This document shows, piece by piece, positions 32,340-41,448 of a DNA stretch of 64,000 bases (the stretch's first letter is position 1; each line of letters begins with the position of its first letter). Source of the DNA: Blautia pseudococcoides (lineage in GTDB: Bacteria > Bacillota > Clostridia > Lachnospirales > Lachnospiraceae); the NCBI RefSeq assembly GCF_001689125.2, contig NZ_CP015405.2, positions 5,048,501 to 5,112,500 of the forward strand. Reading direction: 5' to 3'. The notes under the pieces were generated by a model. The model saw only the letters and a list, made by a program, of their open reading frames with translations. It searched no databases and was not told the DNA's origin. A program made the translations under genes and the position numbers.

Positions 32340-33974
32340 ATGAAGGTATTGATCATCGGCGGTGTAGCCGCAGGTACAAAGGTAGCAGCAAAACTGAAAA
32401 GAGAAAGCAGAGAAACAGAAGTTCTGATTCTGACCAAGAGTGAAGACATATCTTATGCAGGATGCGGGCTTCCTTATTATGTAGGGGATGTCATTCATGA
32501 GAGAAGCCAGTTGATCGTCAACACACCTCAGAAATTTGCAAAACTGACAGGAGCAGAAGTTGAGACAAGTATTGAGGTGACAGGGCTTGACCGTGAGGGC
32601 AGAAAGGTAACTGCAAAAGACCTGAAATCCGGTGAGACAAAAGAATATACATATGATAAACTGGTAATAGCAACAGGTGCGTCTCCGGTTGTACCGCCCC
32701 TTCCGGGACTGGATATGAAAAATGTATTTCTTATGAGAACTCCTGATGATGCGGAAGCGCTCAGAAAAGCAGCGGAGTCGGGGGAAATTAAGCGAGCAGT
32801 GATCGCAGGCGGTGGATTTATCGGTCTGGAAGTTGCAGAGAATCTTCAGAGCCGCGGTATCCGCACTACAGTTCTGGATATGCTCCCTCACATTATGCCG
32901 GGATTTGATCCGGAGATGGCAGAGTTTGTGGAGAATCATCTGGCAGACCAGGGGATCATGACACTTCTGGATACAAAGCTAGAGGGTGTGGAAGGCAGCG
33001 GAACGGTTGAGAAGGTTAAAACATCCAGAAGAGCCATCAAAGCCGACGCTCTGGTACTCTCCCTTGGTATCCGTGCAAATACCGCATTCCTGGCTGATAC
33101 AGGCATTGAGCTTGCACCGAACAGGACCGTTCTGGTAGATGACCATATGAGGACCAATGATGAGAATATTTACGCTCTCGGGGACTGCTCCATGATCACT
33201 AACCGCATGACACATGCCAGGGCATGGTCACCTATGGGTTCCTCAGCCAACATTGAGGGCAGGATCGCGGCACAGAATATTGCCGGTGCGGATGTTTCCT
33301 ATCCCGGTGTTCTGGGAACAGGTGTGGTAAAACTGCCGGGTCTGAATGCGGGGCGTACAGGACTTACAGAGCAGGCGGCAAAGGATGTGGGACACGATGT
33401 GGTTTCCGTTGTGGCTGTAGTGGATGACAAGGCTCATTATTATCCGGGAGCGGGTTCTTTCCTGGTTAAGATGATTGGGGATAAAACAACAGGTGAGTTC
33501 CTGGGGATCCAGGTTCTTGGAAAAGGCGCTGTGGATAAGATGGTGGATATTGCTGTAGCGGCACTGAGTCTGAAGGCCACGGTGCAGCAGCTGGAGCATC
33601 TGGATTTTGCTTACGCACCGCCATTCTCAACTGCCATCCATCCGTTTGCACACTGCATCAATATTCTTCTGAACAAGATGTCCGGTTCGTTCGAGACCTT
33701 TACTCCGGTTGAGTTTGCAGAGGGAATGGCAGAAGGTTATAAGGTGATTGACGCTTCCCTGAAACCAACCCTGGAAGGTGTGGAGTTCATGAACCTGGAG
33801 GAAGTTGACGGAGAAGTGGAAGGCCACAGCAAGGATGAGAAAATGCTTCTGGTATGTGCAAAAGGAAAGAGGGCATACATGCTGCAGAACCGCCTGAAAT
33901 CTTATGGGTATACCAATACAAAGGTTCTGGAAGGCGGAAGTACCTTTAACGGGGAAGATTTGACGGAAGACTGA
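32340..33974 (+). CDS. CoA-disulfide/persulfide reductase-like flavoprotein with C-terminal rhodanese-like domain
   Basis: A 544-residue FAD/NAD(P)H oxidoreductase. It has FAD-binding IIGGVAAGTKVAAKLKRE at the N-terminus, the single active-site Cys C42 in SYAGCGLPYYVGD typical of CoA-disulfide reductases, a second GGGFIGLEVAENL nucleotide site, and GDCSMITN. The last ~60 residues look like a shortened rhodanese domain with a candidate catalytic Cys C506 (LLVCAKGKRA). Members reduce CoA disulfide, CoA persulfide or polysulfide. It is 77 bp before a siroheme-type protein and opposite a LysR regulator, so sulfur-compound reduction is the probable job. Confidence 0.85.
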   Translation: MKVLIIGGVAAGTKVAAKLKRESRETEVLILTKSEDISYAGCGLPYYVGDVIHERSQLIVNTPQKFAKLTGAEVETSIEVTGLDREGRKVTAKDLKSGETKEYTYDKLVIATGASPVVPPLPGLDMKNVFLMRTPDDAEALRKAAESGEIKRAVIAGGGFIGLEVAENLQSRGIRTTVLDMLPHIMPGFDPEMAEFVENHLADQGIMTLLDTKLEGVEGSGTVEKVKTSRRAIKADALVLSLGIRANTAFLADTGIELAPNRTVLVDDHMRTNDENIYALGDCSMITNRMTHARAWSPMGSSANIEGRIAAQNIAGADVSYPGVLGTGVVKLPGLNAGRTGLTEQAAKDVGHDVVSVVAVVDDKAHYYPGAGSFLVKMIGDKTTGEFLGIQVLGKGAVDKMVDIAVAALSLKATVQQLEHLDFAYAPPFSTAIHPFAHCINILLNKMSGSFETFTPVEFAEGMAEGYKVIDASLKPTLEGVEFMNLEEVDGEVEGHSKDEKMLLVCAKGKRAYMLQNRLKSYGYTNTKVLEGGSTFNGEDLTED

Positions 33975-34051
33975 CAAAATGAGCAAGATTAACAACAGGA
34001 TCGCACAGGACAGGCAAGGCCATAAAAGATAAAAAGTTGGAGGAAATTAAA

Positions 34052-35005
34052 ATGGCAACATTAACAGTGAGCAAGGACGATGAAAAAAGAGTAAAAGCCC
34101 TGGGCTTTTTGAGCAACAAGGGAACGGACAATTTTTCCGCCAGGATTATCACAAAAAACGGAAAGATCACAGCAGAACAGCAGATTTGTATTGGGGAGGC
34201 AGCAAAGCTGTACGGCAACGGTGCAGTTACATATACCACACGTCTTACTATTGAAGTACAGGGAGTTCCCTATGAGAAGATTGACGAGTTCCGTGCCTAT
34301 ATCCAGAAATGCGGGCTGGACACAGGCGGTACCGGTTCCAAAGTGCGCCCTGTGGTTTCCTGTAAAGGAACTACCTGCCAGTATGGTCTTTTAGATTCCT
34401 TTGGTCTTTCAGAGGAGATCCATGATGAGTTTTATACAAATTGGCATGATGTAAAACTGCCTCATAAATTCAAAATCGCTGTGGGCGGATGTCCAAACAA
34501 CTGCGTAAAGCCGAACCTGAATGACCTGGGTATCGTTGGTCAGCTCATTCCAAACTATGATGAGGATATGTGCAGCGGATGTAAAAAGTGCGGAGTTGTG
34601 AAAGCCTGTCCTATTGATGCCGTAAAGTTAGTTGACGGCGTTATGGAACTTGACAGGGACAAATGTATCAATTGCGGACGCTGTATCGGCACCTGTCATT
34701 TTGATGCTATCGAGGACGGTACTTATGGTTATAAGATTTACCTGGGCGGTAGATGGGGAAAGAAAATTGCCATTGGTAAGCCTATGAGCAAAATTTTCAC
34801 AACTAAAGAAGAGCTTATGAGCTTGATTGAGAAAACACTGCTTCTGTACAGGGAACAGGGTAAGACAGGAGAGCGTTTTTCAGATACCATTGAGCGTCTT
34901 GGATTTGAGAATGTGGAAGCGCAGCTTATCTCCGATGAGATCCTGGAGAGGAAAGAGGAAATCCTTTCCGCCAAGCTTCATGAGGTGGGCGGAGCTACCT
35001 GCTAA
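34052..35005 (+). CDS. sulfite-reductase-like siroheme/4Fe-4S protein with ferredoxin domain
   Basis: A 317-residue cytosolic protein of the nitrite/sulfite reductase superfamily, similar in layout to the anaerobic sulfite reductase C subunit. The siroheme-[4Fe-4S] ligands would be C104/C109 and C147/C151 (GGCPNNC). The first pair is C-x4-C, against the usual C-x5-C. Then come two ferredoxin-type clusters, CSGCKKCGVVKACP (174-186) and CINCGRCIGTCH (205-215). TGGAGG precedes ATG 34052. It is co-transcribed with the flavoprotein, which may pass electrons to it. Sulfite or a related oxyanion is the likely substrate. Confidence 0.8.
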   Translation: MATLTVSKDDEKRVKALGFLSNKGTDNFSARIITKNGKITAEQQICIGEAAKLYGNGAVTYTTRLTIEVQGVPYEKIDEFRAYIQKCGLDTGGTGSKVRPVVSCKGTTCQYGLLDSFGLSEEIHDEFYTNWHDVKLPHKFKIAVGGCPNNCVKPNLNDLGIVGQLIPNYDEDMCSGCKKCGVVKACPIDAVKLVDGVMELDRDKCINCGRCIGTCHFDAIEDGTYGYKIYLGGRWGKKIAIGKPMSKIFTTKEELMSLIEKTLLLYREQGKTGERFSDTIERLGFENVEAQLISDEILERKEEILSAKLHEVGGATC

Positions 35006-35098
35006 TAAGGAGAGTCTGACATAAACTGTGAATAGTGATAACTGTTTTTTGCATTGACAAAAGAATTATGGATTGCTATGATTAATAGCAAAGAAACA

Positions 35099-35131
35099 AA
35101 GAGGGTATCTTTTACAGACACCCTCTTTTTT
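35099..35131 (+). terminator. terminator after the siroheme protein gene
   Basis: AGAGGGT pairs with ACCCTCT across a short loop and is followed by TTTTT. It ends the sulfur unit upstream of dapF. Confidence 0.75.
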
Positions 35132-35215
35132 CTCTGCGGACCGGATATGGAATTATGCTGTCCGGAGGAAAAGAAAAAGGAGAACACAGGATACAAAGCA
35201 AAGGAGGCAGCGGTG

Positions 35216-36049
35216 ATGAAATTTACAAAGATGCAGGGAATCGGCAATGATTATGTGTATGTAAACTGTTTTCAGGAGACAGTGGAAGATCCGTCTGAAG
35301 CGGCAAGAAAGGTCAGTGACCGGCATTTCGGCATTGGATCTGACGGGTTGATTCTGATCAAACCTTCAGAGAATGCGGATTTTGAGATGGAGATGTATAA
35401 CGCGGACGGCAGCCAGGGTGCTATGTGCGGCAACGGCATCCGCTGTGTGGCAAAATATGTGTACGACTACGGACTGACGGATAAGACAAGGATCAGTGTG
35501 GATACCAAAAGCGGAATCAAATATCTGGATCTGACTGTGAAAAACGGCAGGGTGGCCCAGGTGAAAGTGAATATGGGAAAGCCGGAGTTTTACACGGAAA
35601 ATATTCCCATGAAGCATAAAAAAGAAAAAGTCATCCGGGAGCCTCTGGCTGTCGATCAGCAGGTCTACGAGGTGACTGCGGTTTCCATGGGAAATCCCCA
35701 TGCAGTTGTGTTCATGGATGATGTAAAAGGGCTGGATATTAAAGAGATCGGCCCGTATTTTGAGAAACACCAGGCATTTCCTGAGGGAGTCAACACAGAG
35801 TTTGTCCGGGTCCTGGATGAGAAGACCGTGGAGATGCGGGTTTGGGAGAGAGGCAGCGGGGAGACCCTGGCCTGCGGAACCGGAGCCTGTGCAGTGGCGG
35901 CGGCCTGTGTGATGAACGGATATACAGAGGAGGAGGTAACGGTAAAACTGCTGGGCGGCGACCTGAAGATTTTCTGGGACAGGAAAGAGAATACCATTTA
36001 CATGACAGGTCCGGCGGAAGTGGTTTTTGACGGTACGATTGAACTATGA
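35216..36049 (+). CDS. dapF: diaminopimelate epimerase
   Basis: A 277-residue enzyme that converts LL- to meso-diaminopimelate for lysine and peptidoglycan synthesis. Both catalytic cysteines are in their motifs: NADGSQGAMCGNGIRC (about residue 73) and GSGETLACGTGACA (about residue 221). The opening MKFTKMQGIGNDYVYVN is typical. AAGGAGG ends 8 nt before ATG 35216; the open frame extends upstream to 35054 through the previous terminator, so that longer start is wrong. It overlaps the next gene by 4 bp (ATGA). Confidence 0.95.
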   Translation: MKFTKMQGIGNDYVYVNCFQETVEDPSEAARKVSDRHFGIGSDGLILIKPSENADFEMEMYNADGSQGAMCGNGIRCVAKYVYDYGLTDKTRISVDTKSGIKYLDLTVKNGRVAQVKVNMGKPEFYTENIPMKHKKEKVIREPLAVDQQVYEVTAVSMGNPHAVVFMDDVKGLDIKEIGPYFEKHQAFPEGVNTEFVRVLDEKTVEMRVWERGSGETLACGTGACAVAAACVMNGYTEEEVTVKLLGGDLKIFWDRKENTIYMTGPAEVVFDGTIEL

Positions 36050-37404
36050 GATTTAGCATGACAACAGAGGACAAGCGGTTCTACAGAAATGTGCTGAGCC
36101 TTGTCATGCCTATGGCACTTCAAAACCTGATCAACGTGGGGGTTACATCCACGGACGTTATCATGCTGGGAAGAGTGGGAGAGACTGCCCTTTCCGGCGT
36201 TTCCCTGGCTAACCAGGTGTATTTTATATTGTCCCTGATCTTCTTCGGGCTTACCTCAGGGGCTTGTGTGCTGACTGCCCAGTATTGGGGAAAACATGAT
36301 ACCAGAACCATTGAGAAGGTTATGGGCATGTCTTTTCGGATCGCCATTTTGTCTGCTGCAGTATTTACGGCGCTGGCTGTGTGTGTGCCGGACCTGCTGA
36401 TGCGGATCTTTACCTCAGATGAGGCGATCATTGCGGAGGGCGTGAGTTATCTGCGGATCGTGGCATTTTCATACATACTTGCAGCGTTTACCAATGTATA
36501 TCTGAACATAATCAGAAGTATTGAGCGTGTGGTCATCGCCACGGTGGTGTACGCCACATCCCTGTCTGTGAATATTATACTGAATGCAATATTTATCTTC
36601 GGCCTTTTTGGGGCGCCGGCTCTTGGGGCAGCAGGTGCGGCTATCGGCACGCTCTGCGCCAGGGCTGTGGAGGTTATCATTGTGGTATATTATGCGCGGA
36701 AGAAAAATGATGTGGTCCTCATACGCATCAAAGACATGTTTAAGAGATATAAATGGCTGGAAAAGGATTTTTTCGTGTATGCGTTTCCGGTGCTTCTCAA
36801 CGAATTTGCCTGGGGCGCGGGTATGGCTGCAATCTCCTCCATTGTGGGGCATCTGGGCAGCGCCTCTGTGGCGGCGCATTCCGTGGCACAGGTGTGCAGA
36901 CAGTTGTCCATGGTCATTGCCTTTGGTATCTCCAACGCAACGGCCATCATGATAGGCAAGGCGATCGGAGAGAAGAAAGAGGAGCTTGCCAGGGACTATG
37001 GAAACCGGTTTGCCAAGTTGTCCCTCTTGTTTGGGGCAGCGGGAGGTATCCTGATCCTGATCATCTCGCCCTTTGTGTGCAATATGCTGAAACTGACGCC
37101 TCTGGCAAAATCCTATCTTCAGGTCATGATGGTGATCATGTCCTACTATGTGGTGGGGCAGTCCTTTAACTCTACTTTAGTGGTGGGCGTGTTCAGAGCC
37201 GGGGGAGATACCATGTTCGGGCTGTTTTTGGATGTGGGGATCATGTGGCTCTGCTCTATTTTTGCTGCGGCTGTGGCAGCCTTTGTGATACATGTGCCCA
37301 TGCCATGGGTTTACATAATATTGTGCAGCGATGAGGTGATAAAAGTGCCGTTTTCCTGGAAACGGTATAAAAGTTATAAATGGCTTAATAATATTACGCG
37401 GTAG
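36046..37404 (+). CDS. MATE-family efflux transporter
   Basis: A 452-residue inner-membrane exporter with twelve hydrophobic segments in two related halves. The first opens LVMPMALQNLINVGVTSTDVIMLGRVGETALSGVSLANQ, and the second begins near residue 245 with FPVLLNEFAWGAGMAAISSIVGHLGSASVAAHSVAQ. MATE proteins expel drugs or metabolites in exchange for Na+ or H+. The start codon overlaps the dapF stop (ATGA), so the two are translationally coupled, although no functional link is obvious. Substrate unknown. Confidence 0.92.
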   Translation: MRFSMTTEDKRFYRNVLSLVMPMALQNLINVGVTSTDVIMLGRVGETALSGVSLANQVYFILSLIFFGLTSGACVLTAQYWGKHDTRTIEKVMGMSFRIAILSAAVFTALAVCVPDLLMRIFTSDEAIIAEGVSYLRIVAFSYILAAFTNVYLNIIRSIERVVIATVVYATSLSVNIILNAIFIFGLFGAPALGAAGAAIGTLCARAVEVIIVVYYARKKNDVVLIRIKDMFKRYKWLEKDFFVYAFPVLLNEFAWGAGMAAISSIVGHLGSASVAAHSVAQVCRQLSMVIAFGISNATAIMIGKAIGEKKEELARDYGNRFAKLSLLFGAAGGILILIISPFVCNMLKLTPLAKSYLQVMMVIMSYYVVGQSFNSTLVVGVFRAGGDTMFGLFLDVGIMWLCSIFAAAVAAFVIHVPMPWVYIILCSDEVIKVPFSWKRYKSYKWLNNITR

Positions 37405-37586
37405 AAAATGCAGAGGCCACAGGGCTTTGGTGGGGATATTGGATTAAATTCGTCAAGAATTTGTGCAATATTCCCACTTCCATTTCAAAGAGAAACATGA
37501 TATACTTTGTGATACAAAATCTGGTAATAACAAAACAATAAAATAATAAGTGACACAAGATGTAGTGCTGCAATGAGGAGAAGGCA

Positions 37587-39722
37587 ATGATTTATGTAAT
37601 TAAGAAAGACGGAACAAAAGAAGAATTTGACGTACAGAAAATAGTCAGAGCAGTCAATAAATCCGCGGAAAGAATTATGTACAGCTTTACAGAGCAGGAG
37701 ATTGACTTTCTGTGCAGATACGCCACAGATAAGGCAGAGTCCCTGGGAAAGGACCAAATCACCATCCAGGGGATGCACAATATCGTGGAGGGAGCACTGG
37801 AGCAAGTGAATCCTGCAGTTGCCAAGAGCTACCGGGATTACAGAAATTATAAGCATGATTTTATCCACATGATGGACGAGGTGTATACCAAAAGCCAGTC
37901 TATCCGTTATATCGGTGACAAGAGCAATGCCAATACGGACAGTGCTTTGGTTGCGACCAAGAGGAGCCTGATCTTTAATGAACTGAACAAGGAATTGTAC
38001 CGGAAATTCTTCATGAACCGCAATGAGCTGCAGGCATGTAAGGACGGCTATATTTACATTCATGACCAGTCCGCAAGGCTGGATACCATGAACTGCTGTC
38101 TTTTTGACGTGGCAAATGTGCTGAGGGGCGGATTTGAGATGGGGAATGTGTGGTACAACGAACCGAAGACACTGGACACCGCTTTTGATGTTATGGGAGA
38201 TATTATTCTGAGTACAGCTGCCCAGCAGTACGGCGGTTTTACTGTGCCCGAGGTGGATAAGATACTTGCCCCTTATGCAGAGAAAAGCTACACAAAATAC
38301 AGAGAAGAATTTTTAAAATATGTGGACCCGGAGTGGGAACACGCGCTGGAGAAAGCGGAAACGTACGCATATGACAAGGTACAGCGGGATTTTGATCAGG
38401 GATGGCAGGGTATTGAGTACAAGCTCAATACCGTGGGTTCCTCCAGAGGAGATTACCCATTTGTGACAGTGACGCTGGGACTGGGAACCAAGCGGTTTGA
38501 AAAGATGTGCAGTATTTCCCTTCTCAATGTACATAAAGAGGGACAGGGAAAAGCAGGCCACAGGAAACCGGTGCTGTTTCCGAAGATTGTCTTTTTATAT
38601 GATGAGGAGATCCACGGGGAGGGCGGCACCAGTGAGGATGTGTTCGAGGCCGGTATTGCGTGCTCAGCCAAAACCATGTATCCGGACTGGCTGTCCATGA
38701 GCGGGAAAGGCTATATTTCCAGTATGTACAAAAAGTATAAAAAGGTGATCAGCCCCATGGGATGCCGCGCCTTTTTAAGCCCCTGGTATGAGCGGGGCGG
38801 TATGACACCTGCGGATGACCGGGATGTGCCCGTGTTTGTGGGAAGGTTCAATGTGGGGGCTGTCAGCCTGCATCTGCCCATGATCCTGGCAAAGGCCAGA
38901 GCGGAGAACCGTGATTTTTATGAGGTGCTTGACTTCTACCTGGAAATGATCCGCCAGCTTCATATCAGAACTTATGACTATCTGGGGGAGATGAAGGCAT
39001 CCACCAATCCGCTGGCATACTGTGAGGGCGGATTTTACGGAGGCAGTCTAAAGCCCTCTGACAAGATAAAACCCCTTCTGAGACCTATGACAGCCTCCTT
39101 TGGCATCACTGCCCTCAACGAGCTGCAGGAGCTGTACAACGGAAAGTCCATCCGGGAGGACGGTGCCTTTGCCCTGGAGGTCCTTCAGTATATCAACAAT
39201 AAGGTGAGCCAGTTCAAGGAGGAGGACGGCAATCTGTACGCGATCTACGGCACCCCGGCAGAGAGCCTGTGCGGTCTGCAGGTGGAACAGTTCAGAAAGA
39301 TGTACGGCATTGTGGAGGGCGTGTCGGACCGCCCCTATGTCAGCAACAGTTTCCACTGCCATGTGACAGAGGAGATCACCCCCATTGAGAAGCAGGACTG
39401 TGAGGGCCGTTTCTGGGAGCTGTGCAACGGCGGCAAGATCCAGTATGTGCGCTATCCCATCGGGTACAATACAGACGCGATCCGGGCGCTGGTGAGAAGA
39501 GCCATGACGCTGGGATATTATGAGGGTGTGAATCTCTCCCTGGCTTACTGTGATGACTGCGGCCATGAGGAGCTGGAGATGGATGTGTGCCCGATCTGCG
39601 GGTCCACAAACCTGACTAAGATTGACAGGATGAACGGGTATCTGTCGTACAGCCGTGTACATGGTGATACCAGGCTGAACACTGCCAAGATGGCGGAAAT
39701 CGCAGAGCGCAGATCCATGTAA
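37587..39722 (+). CDS. nrdD: anaerobic ribonucleoside-triphosphate reductase
   Basis: A 711-residue class III reductase that makes deoxynucleotides without oxygen. It has an N-terminal ATP-cone (MIYVIKKDGTKEEFDVQKIVRAV), a glycyl-radical barrel, a C-terminal zinc site with CDDCG and CPICG, and the radical-loop end SRVHGDTRLNTAKMAEIAERRSM, where the Gly of RVHGD is the candidate radical residue. GAGGAGAAGG precedes the ATG. No nrdG activase is adjacent. The 182-bp leader holds a weak NrdR-box-like ACACAAGATGTAGTGC (37553-37568), but its expected partner box is not convincing. Confidence 0.95.
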   Translation: MIYVIKKDGTKEEFDVQKIVRAVNKSAERIMYSFTEQEIDFLCRYATDKAESLGKDQITIQGMHNIVEGALEQVNPAVAKSYRDYRNYKHDFIHMMDEVYTKSQSIRYIGDKSNANTDSALVATKRSLIFNELNKELYRKFFMNRNELQACKDGYIYIHDQSARLDTMNCCLFDVANVLRGGFEMGNVWYNEPKTLDTAFDVMGDIILSTAAQQYGGFTVPEVDKILAPYAEKSYTKYREEFLKYVDPEWEHALEKAETYAYDKVQRDFDQGWQGIEYKLNTVGSSRGDYPFVTVTLGLGTKRFEKMCSISLLNVHKEGQGKAGHRKPVLFPKIVFLYDEEIHGEGGTSEDVFEAGIACSAKTMYPDWLSMSGKGYISSMYKKYKKVISPMGCRAFLSPWYERGGMTPADDRDVPVFVGRFNVGAVSLHLPMILAKARAENRDFYEVLDFYLEMIRQLHIRTYDYLGEMKASTNPLAYCEGGFYGGSLKPSDKIKPLLRPMTASFGITALNELQELYNGKSIREDGAFALEVLQYINNKVSQFKEEDGNLYAIYGTPAESLCGLQVEQFRKMYGIVEGVSDRPYVSNSFHCHVTEEITPIEKQDCEGRFWELCNGGKIQYVRYPIGYNTDAIRALVRRAMTLGYYEGVNLSLAYCDDCGHEELEMDVCPICGSTNLTKIDRMNGYLSYSRVHGDTRLNTAKMAEIAERRSM

Positions 39723-39747
39723 AGCACAGAGATGACGGACAAGGATA

Positions 39748-39776
39748 AGGCTGCCCTTTTGGGGCGGCCTTTTGTG
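39748..39776 (+). terminator. nrdD terminator
   Basis: AAGGCTGCCC, TTTT loop, GGGGCGGCCTTTT; a strong GC stem and T-run. Confidence 0.8.
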
Positions 39777-39906
39777 TGGTTTTTTGAGGTTTTGTGATGT
39801 TTTTCCATTCCCTTTTTTTTAGAAGTGTGGTACGATTAATTCGATTTCGTTTTGTGCGGAAATCGGGAAAAGAGTAAGACACAGGGGAGAGAAAGGACGA
39901 AACAAC

Positions 39907-41199
39907 ATGAACTCTTATAATTATTTACTGGACCTGGCGCTTATATTACTGAGCACCAAGGTTTTTGGACTTCTTACCAGGAAAGTCAGGATGCCTCAGG
40001 TGGTGGGCGCCCTGCTTGCGGGACTGCTTTTGGGGCCGGCCTGTTTTGGGATACTGAAGCAGACGGAGTTTATCCACGAGGTGTCGGAGATTGGTGTTAT
40101 TGTGCTGATGTTCTGCGCAGGCCTGGAGACAGATATTGATGAGCTGAAAAGGAGCGGCAAGGCCTCTTTTGTCATTGCCCTTTTAGGTGTGCTGGTTCCG
40201 CTTGCGGGAGGATTTGGTGTAGCCTGGTTCTTCAACCGTCCGGGCATGATAGCATCCAATGCGTCAGCAAGTATTATGCTGCAGAACATTTTTATCGGTG
40301 TCATTCTGACAGCGACCAGTGTGAGCATATCTGTGGAAACCTTAAAAGAGATGGGTAAATTAAACACCAAGGCAGGAAATGCCATTCTGGGCGCTGCCAT
40401 TATTGATGATGTGCTGGGTATTATCGCATTGACCGTCATCACAAGCCTGGCGGATTCCAGCGTGAATGTGGTGGTTGTATTTGCAAAAATCGTGGGATTC
40501 TTCGTGTTTGTAGGCGTTGGAGGCTATGTGCTTCACATTATCTTTAAAAAGTGGGTGAAGGGTTATGAGAGGGACCTGCAGCGGTTCGTCATCATCTCCT
40601 TTGTTATCTGTCTGCTCTTTTCCTATTGTGCAGAGAAATTTTTCGGAGTCGCAGACATTACAGGGGCATTTTTTGCAGGTCTGATCATCACCAAGACAAC
40701 GCACACCAATTACATTGCAAGACGGTTTGGGATTTTGTCATATATACTGCTGTCACCGGTGTTTTTTGCCAGCATTGGTATTCAGGTGGAGCTTCCGGAT
40801 ATGAGCCCCATGATCATCACGTTCGCAGTGGTTCTGGTTATTGTGGCAGTGCTCACAAAGATCGTGGGCTGCGGTGTGGGCGCTAAAGTCTGTCAGTATA
40901 AGAACAAGGACTGTGTCCGCATCGGCATGGGCATGGTATCCAGAGGCGAGGTGGCCCTCATTGTTGCCGCAAAGGGCAATGCAGTAGGTCTGATGTCCTC
41001 CGCCCTTCTGGGGCCGATCGTGGTGGTGGTAGTTATCACAACGATCATTTCACCTATTCTGCTCAAGATGACCTTCAGTGAGAAGAGCGGCAAGGCAGAA
41101 TATCAGGAGAATGAATACGCAAAACATATAGAAGAAGCCCAGGAGGCTGGAAAAAGTGATGCGTCCCGTTACGTGGGCGGGAAGCAGCAGGGAAAATAG
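39907..41199 (+). CDS. CPA2-family cation:proton antiporter
   Basis: A 430-residue inner-membrane antiporter of the KefB/NapA type. It has about twelve hydrophobic segments, the helix-4/5 region LTATSVSISVETLKEMGKL...GNAILGAAIIDDVLGIIAL with the conserved paired acidic residues (DD), and RIGMGMVSRGEVALIVA near the end. There is no C-terminal RCK/KTN domain, and the tail is short, charged and soluble. It exchanges Na+ or K+ for H+. The feo genes follow 21 bp later, so the three may be co-transcribed. Confidence 0.9.
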   Translation: MNSYNYLLDLALILLSTKVFGLLTRKVRMPQVVGALLAGLLLGPACFGILKQTEFIHEVSEIGVIVLMFCAGLETDIDELKRSGKASFVIALLGVLVPLAGGFGVAWFFNRPGMIASNASASIMLQNIFIGVILTATSVSISVETLKEMGKLNTKAGNAILGAAIIDDVLGIIALTVITSLADSSVNVVVVFAKIVGFFVFVGVGGYVLHIIFKKWVKGYERDLQRFVIISFVICLLFSYCAEKFFGVADITGAFFAGLIITKTTHTNYIARRFGILSYILLSPVFFASIGIQVELPDMSPMIITFAVVLVIVAVLTKIVGCGVGAKVCQYKNKDCVRIGMGMVSRGEVALIVAAKGNAVGLMSSALLGPIVVVVVITTIISPILLKMTFSEKSGKAEYQENEYAKHIEEAQEAGKSDASRYVGGKQQGK

Positions 41200-41220
41200 A
41201 AACGGAAGGAAGTACAACAG

Positions 41221-41448
41221 ATGAAGCTGAATCAGGCGGATATATTGCGGAATTACCGCATAACCAGCGTTCAGGAGCAGGAAAAAATCCAGCGGCGGCT
41301 GGAGGCACTGGGAATTCTGGAGGGAACAAAGGTAGTAGTCCTGAACAGAAAGCACAATGGTTCCACTATTATCAAGGTGAGAGGGACCAGATGGGCGCTT
41401 GGCAATGAGATCGCGGAGGGAATAGAAGTGGAGGAGCTTGGAGGATGA
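41221..41448 (+). CDS. feoA: ferrous iron transport protein A
   Basis: A 75-residue SH3-like protein of the FeoA family. After an N-terminal helix come the typical RRLEALGILEGTKVVVLNRKHNGSTIIKVRGTRWALGNEIAEGIEV strands. It acts on the cytoplasmic side of FeoB in Fe2+ uptake. Its stop overlaps the feoB start by 4 bp (ATGA). Confidence 0.92.
   Translation: MKLNQADILRNYRITSVQEQEKIQRRLEALGILEGTKVVVLNRKHNGSTIIKVRGTRWALGNEIAEGIEVEELGG

Noticed and set aside
37463..37568. pair of NrdR boxes before nrdD
   Set aside because: ACACAAGATGTAGTGC (37553) is a fair match, but the other candidates (37463, 37495) are weak or at the wrong spacing, so I did not list them as a feature.
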